64,000 nt of DNA from positions 1 through 64,000 of the forward strand of contig JAKAKJ010000006.1 in the NCBI GenBank assembly GCA_021824575.1. Reading direction: 5' to 3'. Positions 59,188 to 64,000 of the stretch are shown one piece after another (within the stretch, counting starts at the first letter, position 1; every line of letters starts with the position of its first letter). Made by a program: the position numbers and the translations under genes. The notes under the pieces were generated by a model that was given only the letters and a program-made list of their open reading frames with translations, ran no database searches and was not told the origin of the DNA. Source of the stretch: Chloroflexota bacterium (GTDB taxonomy: Bacteria > Chloroflexota > Anaerolineae > Anaerolineales > Villigracilaceae).

Positions 59188-60333
59188 TTATGTATATCTC
59201 TTGCGGACTTCTGCACTCAAGAAGTCCATCGCCCACACCACCAGGACAATAGCCCAGATGGCTGTGCCAGCTTTTTGATATTCCAAAACGTTGATCCGCT
59301 GGCTCAGGTAAAATCCAATACCGCCGCCGCCCACGAATCCCAGGATCGTGCTGATGCGGACATTGATATCCCAGTGGTAGATGATAAATGAGATAAAGTC
59401 CGGGATCACCTGCGGGACCACCGCGAACCGAACCACTTCGACCGGGTTCGCCCCCGTGGCCGCGACCGCCTCGATGGGGCCGGCATCAATGCTCTCGACC
59501 GCCTCGGAAAAGAGTTTGCCAAGCGAGGCAACCGTTACGATGGTCAATGCCAGTACGCCTGCAAAAGCCCCAAAGCCCACCCACAGGGCAAATACAGTCG
59601 CCAGCACTAATGAATCGTAGGAGCGCGTAATGTTCAATATGGCCCGGACGACTGTGTAAACGGTGGTTCCCATCCAGCCGCGGCCCATGATATTACGCGC
59701 CGCCAGAAAACTAATGGGAGCGGCAATGATCGTCCCGGCAGTGGTAGCCAGCAAAGCCATAAAAATGGTTACCATGATGTTATTGATAACGTCAATCAAG
59801 GCTTGGCTTGGAACCCAGCCGCCCACCGGGACAGGAGTCTCTGCCTGCAGATGAGTCGGGATGCCCTGCGTTGCAACAGTGATCGGTCTCACTTCGACCT
59901 GCGCCGTAAAATTTCCGCTTGCATCGGTCCTGGCCAGCTCTGAGAACAAGGCGTTCCCGCTTGGCAGGAGCCACAGGATCTTCACATCGTTATTGGGCGC
60001 CATGTCGAACCCTTTAACTGTGATGACATCTCCGGGATTTGCGCATTCGACATTGGGGACAATGCGCGGGCCGCTATTCGGCAGCTGCGCGGGCTGTGCA
60101 GAACCGCAGGGAACAGGAAAAACCACGTCAAGCGTAGTATCCTGAGTTGCGCGTGTAAACAGGTCCGGGTGAATCAAATCGTTCAGGATTTTCTGGCTGT
60201 TGCCCAGCGAGCTAAAGAGTTTGACGGGGTCGATCTCAGTCACCTGGTAGCCAACAACATAAGCGACGATGACAAGCAAAGTAAAGAAGCCTGTCACAAA
60301 CCAGCGGCGGAGATTCATGTTTTGATGATTCAT
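59188..60333 (-). CDS. phnE: Phosphonate-type ABC permease with extracytoplasmic insert (second PhnE)
   Basis: 381 residues from ATG 60333, 1 bp after the stop of the first permease gene. After one helix (FFTLLVIVAYVVGYQV) comes about 120 residues outside the membrane, including a beta-rich segment (CANPGDVITVKGFDMAPNND, ILWLLPSGNALFSELARTDA) that looks like an IPT/Ig-type sandwich. Then the PhnE permease proper: TTAGTIIAAPISFLAARNIMG, ESIDAGPIEAVAATGANPVEVVRFAVVPQVIPDF and FVGGGGIGFYL. The domain between first and second helix is not part of ordinary PhnE. It probably forms a heterodimer with the first permease. Confidence 0.88.
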   Translation of the reverse strand: MNHQNMNLRRWFVTGFFTLLVIVAYVVGYQVTEIDPVKLFSSLGNSQKILNDLIHPDLFTRATQDTTLDVVFPVPCGSAQPAQLPNSGPRIVPNVECANPGDVITVKGFDMAPNNDVKILWLLPSGNALFSELARTDASGNFTAQVEVRPITVATQGIPTHLQAETPVPVGGWVPSQALIDVINNIMVTIFMALLATTAGTIIAAPISFLAARNIMGRGWMGTTVYTVVRAILNITRSYDSLVLATVFALWVGFGAFAGVLALTIVTVASLGKLFSEAVESIDAGPIEAVAATGANPVEVVRFAVVPQVIPDFISFIIYHWDINVRISTILGFVGGGGIGFYLSQRINVLEYQKAGTAIWAIVLVVWAMDFLSAEVRKRYT

Positions 60334-60334
60334 G

Positions 60335-61738
60335 CTACACCAGCCGTGACCTGACTCGGGCACTCACGTAATCGAGGATGATTACAATGATGGCAATGGC
60401 GATAAAGGAGGAGCTCACCGCGCGGAAATCGCCCTTGATGATCCACTGATAAAGATAAAAGCCGATTCCACCGCCGCCGACAAACCCAATGATGGTGGAG
60501 GTACGTACGTTGATATCCCAGCGGAAAAGGGTGAAGGAAGCAAAAGGCGGCACGATTTGCGGGATGACCGCATAGCGCACCATCTGGAGCCAATTCCCGC
60601 CGGTGGCCCGGATGGCTTCCAGCGGACCCGGGTCAATGCCTTCGATCACCTCCGAATACAATTTTCCAAGCGCTGCAATGGTATGCAGTGTAATGGCTAT
60701 CATCCCGGCAAACGGACCTAATCCGACGATGACAACGAAGATAATGGCGATGATCAGCGGTTCAATGGAACGCAGAATATTGAGGATCGTACGAACAATG
60801 AAATAAACAGACAGGGTGAGTGGGTTTCCGCCCATCAGATTACGAGCCGCCAGAAAACTGAAGGGAACGGCCAACAGCGCTCCGAGGGTCGTTGACATGA
60901 ACGCCAGGAAAAGGGTCTGAATGATTCCATCTACAACATAAGCGCCATTTTTCGAGAGCTGCATGGCCGCCTGCGGATGAGACTGCGTAAGGTACACGCG
61001 ATGCTCGAGCGGCAAAGTGGGATCCGGCGCTGCGGTGAGAGCGTTTGGAGAAACATGGATGACTACATTGAGATTTCCCTGCGCATCAGCAGGCACGTAA
61101 AGAGCAGTGATAAACCCTTTACCCAGCGGGAGGCGGTCGCCAATCGGCGTTGACCATTGGATGAGCGTCTCGGTATTCGGCCATAATCCGCTGGCTTGCA
61201 GGGTCAAAGCATCATTCAACTTGCCGCAGTTGGGAGAAATAGTGACTGTGATGCCGTTGATCGTATTTGTGGACGCAGGAGGATTCGGTCCGCACGGCAC
61301 CTCCACCGGGGCCCAGGCCGTATTCGTAACTTCAACCTGCGACAGAAAATCAGGGCGAAGCATTGGGGCTAAAATCATGGCGGCTCGATGGCTGTTCCTG
61401 GTGAGAGCTGGAAGGTCTATATTCGTGATCTGCCAGCCAATACCATATCCCATAATCAACGCGGCCGCGATGGGAAGGAGCGTTGAACGCAGTCTTCCCC
61501 TTGCAGCACCCACCGCATCCCAAACGTTCCATATCCAGATAATGGCAGGCGCGGCATACCAGGCCGGGACCTTGTACCAGACCGCCGTCAGGACCGCCAG
61601 AAGCTCGCTGATAAAAATAACGCCGCCTCGATATTGCTGTCGTCCATAGACTTGCCCTAATCCAGGCAGGATCAACGAAAGCAGTCCGGCAACAATTGGC
61701 GAACGGTCGGCTTGAGGGGACGGGGCTTTCGTCGCCAT
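60335..61738 (-). CDS. phnE: Phosphonate-type ABC permease with extra helices and extracytoplasmic insert (first PhnE)
   Basis: 467 residues from ATG 61738. The N-terminus has a hydrophobic module with LPGLGQVYGRQQYRGG and about three helices, unlike ordinary PhnE. A roughly 190-residue outside segment follows with CGPNPPASTNTI, TVTISPNCGKLNDALTLQAS and ALYVPADAQGNLNVVIHVS, again suggesting a beta-sandwich. The permease core carries LGALLAVPFSFLAARNLMG, EGIDPGPLEAIRATGGNWLQMVRYAVIPQIVPPF and FVGGGGIGFYLYQWI. The same insert design in both permeases implies a shared external function, perhaps docking of the binding protein. Confidence 0.88.
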   Translation of the reverse strand: MATKAPSPQADRSPIVAGLLSLILPGLGQVYGRQQYRGGVIFISELLAVLTAVWYKVPAWYAAPAIIWIWNVWDAVGAARGRLRSTLLPIAAALIMGYGIGWQITNIDLPALTRNSHRAAMILAPMLRPDFLSQVEVTNTAWAPVEVPCGPNPPASTNTINGITVTISPNCGKLNDALTLQASGLWPNTETLIQWSTPIGDRLPLGKGFITALYVPADAQGNLNVVIHVSPNALTAAPDPTLPLEHRVYLTQSHPQAAMQLSKNGAYVVDGIIQTLFLAFMSTTLGALLAVPFSFLAARNLMGGNPLTLSVYFIVRTILNILRSIEPLIIAIIFVVIVGLGPFAGMIAITLHTIAALGKLYSEVIEGIDPGPLEAIRATGGNWLQMVRYAVIPQIVPPFASFTLFRWDINVRTSTIIGFVGGGGIGFYLYQWIIKGDFRAVSSSFIAIAIIVIILDYVSARVRSRLV

Positions 61739-61740
61739 TC

Positions 61741-62511
61741 TCAACCTTCCTCGACCGTCGTAGCTCGGACTTCCTGTGCTTCTTCCCCATAGATTTCCTT
61801 GAACTTGGCGCGGTTGATTTCTTTTGGCAATCCCTCGAAAACCTTGACGCCATCTTTCAGAGCGATGACGCGCGTAGCATAGCGGTGAACGAGATCAAGA
61901 AAATGCAGGCTGCAAAGAACCGTAATTCCTTCTTTATTTAGTTGTTCGAGATATTGAAGGATGGAATGGGAAAGGACCGGGTCCAGGGACGCGACCGGCT
62001 CATCGGCCAGGATCAGTCTGGGTTCCTGCATCAACGTACGAGCAATGCCCACGCGTTGCTGTTGTCCGCCTGAGAGAGCATCCGCGCGTTCGTAGGCTTT
62101 GTCTTTGATTCCCACTCGATCCAGAGCTTTCAACGCGCGATCACGGTCCGCCCTGGACCAGATGCCTGCCAGGCTGAGAAATGGATTGACATAACCCAAA
62201 CGGCCTGAGAGCACGTTGGTCATAACACTGCTGCGTTTGACCAGGTTGAATTGCTGGAACACCATCCCAATGTGACGCCGTAATTGCCGCAAGTCGCCAG
62301 AGGATGCTTTCGTAACATCCGCATCATCCAAAAGGATGCGGCCCTCTGTTGGATCAATCAGGCGGTTGATGCAGCGCAACAACGTTGACTTACCGGAACC
62401 GGAGAGGCCAATAATGACCAGAAATTCACCGTCATTAACGGTGAAACTCACATCCTTTAATGCCACCGTGCCATTGGGATAGACTTTTGTCAGGTGTTCA
62501 ACCTTCAGCAA
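61741..62511 (-). CDS. phnC: Phosphonate-type ABC transporter ATPase
   Basis: 256 residues. Starts MLKVEHLTKVYPNGTVALKD, Walker A GLSGSGKSTLLRCINRL, Q-loop GMVFQQFNLVKRSSVMTNVL, signature ALSGGQQQRVGIARTL, Walker B LILADEPVASLD, switch CSLHFLDL where PhnC proteins have x-L-H. It energises import by the two PhnE permeases. The stop is 2 bp before the first permease start. No C-P lyase genes are visible, so the substrate may be phosphonate, phosphite or another phosphate analogue. Confidence 0.93.
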   Translation of the reverse strand: MLKVEHLTKVYPNGTVALKDVSFTVNDGEFLVIIGLSGSGKSTLLRCINRLIDPTEGRILLDDADVTKASSGDLRQLRRHIGMVFQQFNLVKRSSVMTNVLSGRLGYVNPFLSLAGIWSRADRDRALKALDRVGIKDKAYERADALSGGQQQRVGIARTLMQEPRLILADEPVASLDPVLSHSILQYLEQLNKEGITVLCSLHFLDLVHRYATRVIALKDGVKVFEGLPKEINRAKFKEIYGEEAQEVRATTVEEG

Positions 62512-62543
62512 TGGAGCACCTCCACTTTGCTAATTTAAGTACA

Positions 62544-62575
62544 GAGGGGAGAGAGGTCAATTCCTCCCTCCCCTC
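62544..62575 (-). terminator. Intra-operon hairpin between phnD and phnC
   Basis: GAGGGGAGAGAGG / CCTCCCTCCCCTC around TCAATT, 19 bp past the phnD stop codon. It probably lowers expression of the ATPase and permeases relative to the binding protein. Confidence 0.6.
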
Positions 62576-62594
62576 AAAGTATGGGCGTTTCTAA

Positions 62595-63539
62595 TTACTT
62601 GACGTACTTGCTGAGATCAATCCCTGATGCCTGCAGATAGGAACGGAACTGATCGTAGGCTGTGTCATCCACCTTGGTAAGCCCGCCAATCTGATACAGA
62701 TCATTGAGGGCCTTCTTGCCCGCTTCAGTCCCTGCAATCGTCATCATGGCAGTCGTGATCTTATCGCGCAGATCCTGAGGCATATCCGGCGCATACGACA
62801 TGTTGTCGTTGGGGATAATGGCTTCGGTCTGATAGATCACAACGACTTTGTCATTCACATCCGGATGATCCTTCGCAATGCTGGAGCGCGCATCCACAAA
62901 TGTGGGGCCGTAATCGCAGATTCCGCCATCATAGAGTGCCTGGACCGTCTGCGTATGTCCGCCGCTAAAGACAGGATCTGGAATATCCGCATCCGTCAGC
63001 CCGGCCTTCTTGAGGAAGATGAGCGGGATCACATACCCCGAAGTGGACTCGGGATCAGCGAAGCAGGCCTTCTTGCCCTTGAATTGAAGCAGGGTCGAGA
63101 GTTCAGCCGCTGTGCCTGGAGTGTCGGCAGCGGGCGTGAAGCCCGAGCTTACGTTGGCAAGGAACTGTGAGCCATAGTGATCGGAGCCAAAGCGCTTGGT
63201 GATCAAGGCAACATCAGCATAACCCTTCTGATGAGCAAGGATGTAGTTGAAAGTAGCCATCCAGCCGATCTGTGCGTTGCCGGAGCCCATGGCTTCGGTA
63301 AGGGCAGCATAAGATGTAGGCACGATGCCCTTGAAGGTCAGGCCGGTCTCCTTCGAGAGCAAATCCAAGAGTTCCTGCCCACCGGCCGTGATTTCCTGTG
63401 ATGTGCCCGATGGTTCAAAAGCGACAACAATCGGTTTGTCTGCTGTTCCGAGGGCCGGTGTCTTGGGGCCGCAGGCGGAGAGCGTCATCGAAAAGATGAC
63501 GACCAACGCCGTCAAGAAGAACACAACGCGTTTATTCAT
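62595..63539 (-). CDS. phnD: Phosphonate-type ABC substrate-binding lipoprotein
   Basis: 314 residues from ATG 63539 with GAGGAGAAGC upstream. Signal peptide VVFFLTALVVIFSMTLSAC with lipobox LSAC. The PhnD fold is seen in PIVVAFEPSGTSQEITAGG, SYAALTEAMGSGNAQIGWM, DPESTSGYVIPLIFLKKAG and FSGGHTQTVQALYDGGICDYGPTFVDAR. It captures the phosphonate-like ligand outside the cell. First gene of phnD-phnC-phnE-phnE. Confidence 0.92.
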   Translation of the reverse strand: MNKRVVFFLTALVVIFSMTLSACGPKTPALGTADKPIVVAFEPSGTSQEITAGGQELLDLLSKETGLTFKGIVPTSYAALTEAMGSGNAQIGWMATFNYILAHQKGYADVALITKRFGSDHYGSQFLANVSSGFTPAADTPGTAAELSTLLQFKGKKACFADPESTSGYVIPLIFLKKAGLTDADIPDPVFSGGHTQTVQALYDGGICDYGPTFVDARSSIAKDHPDVNDKVVVIYQTEAIIPNDNMSYAPDMPQDLRDKITTAMMTIAGTEAGKKALNDLYQIGGLTKVDDTAYDQFRSYLQASGIDLSKYVK

Positions 63540-63575
63540 ATGCTTCTCCTCTACTTGCATATAGATTTGGGATTT

Positions 63576-63651
63576 CAGGGGAAATATAGGAACCCCTGTT
63601 TCTGAAGTTGATAATAACCCGAATTATATGATTAGGCAAGCGGTTTGTCTT
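63576..63651 (-). promoter_or_regulatory. Promoter and hairpin leader of phnD
   Basis: On the minus strand -10 TATAAT (63623-63628) with an AAGACA -35 (63646-63651, 17-bp spacer). Downstream in the leader an inverted repeat CAGGGG ... CCCCTG (63576-63598) could be an operator or an RNA hairpin. Confidence 0.5.
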
Positions 63652-63677
63652 AAAAAAATACAAATGGGTGACTTTCA

Positions 63678-64000
63678 TCATCTTACCAAAGTGTTCAAAT
63701 CCAGTCCCGAAGCCCTGACCGCCTTGCGAAATTCATCATATTGACCATCCTGAATGACGCTCATCGCATTAAATCCATACAACGTTTGCATTGCGGAACT
63801 TCCATCGGGTGTGGAAATCAAATCCACAAAGGCGCGGGTCAAGACGCGGCGCATGTCAACCGTCATGCCACGCGCAAAGACCAGCGTCTCGTACGGAATG
63901 ATGGGCGGGATTTGCCAAACCACAACCACTTTTTGATTCACGTCGGGGAAACTATCTTCGAGGCCGGGATACGCACGCGCATCAATATACGTCGCGCCGA
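63678..64000 (-). CDS. C-terminal part of a second PhnD-like binding protein (runs off the window)
   Basis: The frame is open from the right edge to the stop at 63678, giving 106 residues. GATYIDARAYPGLEDSFPDVNQKVVVVW aligns with PTFVDARSSIAKDHPDVNDKVVVIY of the neighbouring PhnD, and DEFRKAVRASGLDLNTLVR with DQFRSYLQASGIDLSKYVK. The start lies outside the window. Two adjacent PhnD-like genes could serve one permease with two affinities. The gap to phnD carries that gene's promoter. Confidence 0.85.
   Translation of the reverse strand, partial: GATYIDARAYPGLEDSFPDVNQKVVVVWQIPPIIPYETLVFARGMTVDMRRVLTRAFVDLISTPDGSSAMQTLYGFNAMSVIQDGQYDEFRKAVRASGLDLNTLVR

Overview
The window looks like a chromosomal segment of a free-living bacterium of the Chloroflexota, most probably class Anaerolineae. 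This rests on the overall flavour of the proteins: several family-5 peptide-binding lipoproteins, MASE3 histidine kinase, MscL with a zinc-ribbon tail, MntA/HepT and TIR remnants, and TATAAT boxes only 7-10 nt before many start codons. No rRNA is present, so the placement is an inference. One tRNA (Gln, UUG) is seen. No CRISPR array, origin or intact insertion sequence was found.

Layout. 1-2.7 kb is a decayed defence/mobile island: a transposase tail, a truncated phospholipase-D-type nuclease gene, two MntA-HepT toxin-antitoxin modules in divergent orientation, and two TIR-domain gene fragments carrying four 18-bp hairpin inserts. 2.8-9.5 kb holds a polytopic membrane protein, a geranylgeranyl-reductase-like flavoprotein, and a minus-strand row: response regulator, tRNA-Gln, glmU, cdd, recO. 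9.6-27.7 kb is 18 kb of minus-strand genes forming two paralogous oligopeptide ABC operons, each ordered D-F-binding protein-B-C. The upstream operon ends in a cytochrome c gene and the downstream one in two more binding proteins. The binding protein of the downstream operon is circularly permuted relative to its paralogue, the most striking object in the window.

27.8-42.5 kb (mostly plus strand) carries mscL, pcrA/uvrD, a REP-associated transposase framed by inverted REP hairpins, an aldo/keto reductase, a methyltransferase, a sugar-nucleotidyltransferase, an aminotransferase, a MASE3 histidine kinase, mutS2, a dual-specificity-type phosphatase, thrC and thrB. 42.6-49.3 kb is an acyl-CoA carboxylase cluster (carboxyltransferase, biotin carboxylase, biotin carrier) with a MaoC hydratase and a CitE-like lyase, which suggests branched-chain acyl-CoA catabolism. 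49.3-54.9 kb has a DMT transporter and a MarR regulator with a clear operator, followed by a heterodimeric ABC exporter. 55.2-57.8 kb is a gyrA/parC-type gene. 57.9-64 kb, minus strand, holds an HD hydrolase, a SanA-like protein and a phosphonate-type ABC operon (phnD, phnC, two phnE) preceded by the end of a second phnD-like gene.

A theme runs through the whole window. Short dispersed repeats (palindromes and arrays with 7-bp periodicity) lie between genes and also inside them, in frame. They are seen in the flavoprotein gene (156 bp), the nucleotidyltransferase (63 bp), mutS2 (42 bp and about 35-42 bp), thrB (about 30 bp), the end of the biotin carboxylase gene, and the TIR fragments (18 bp each).
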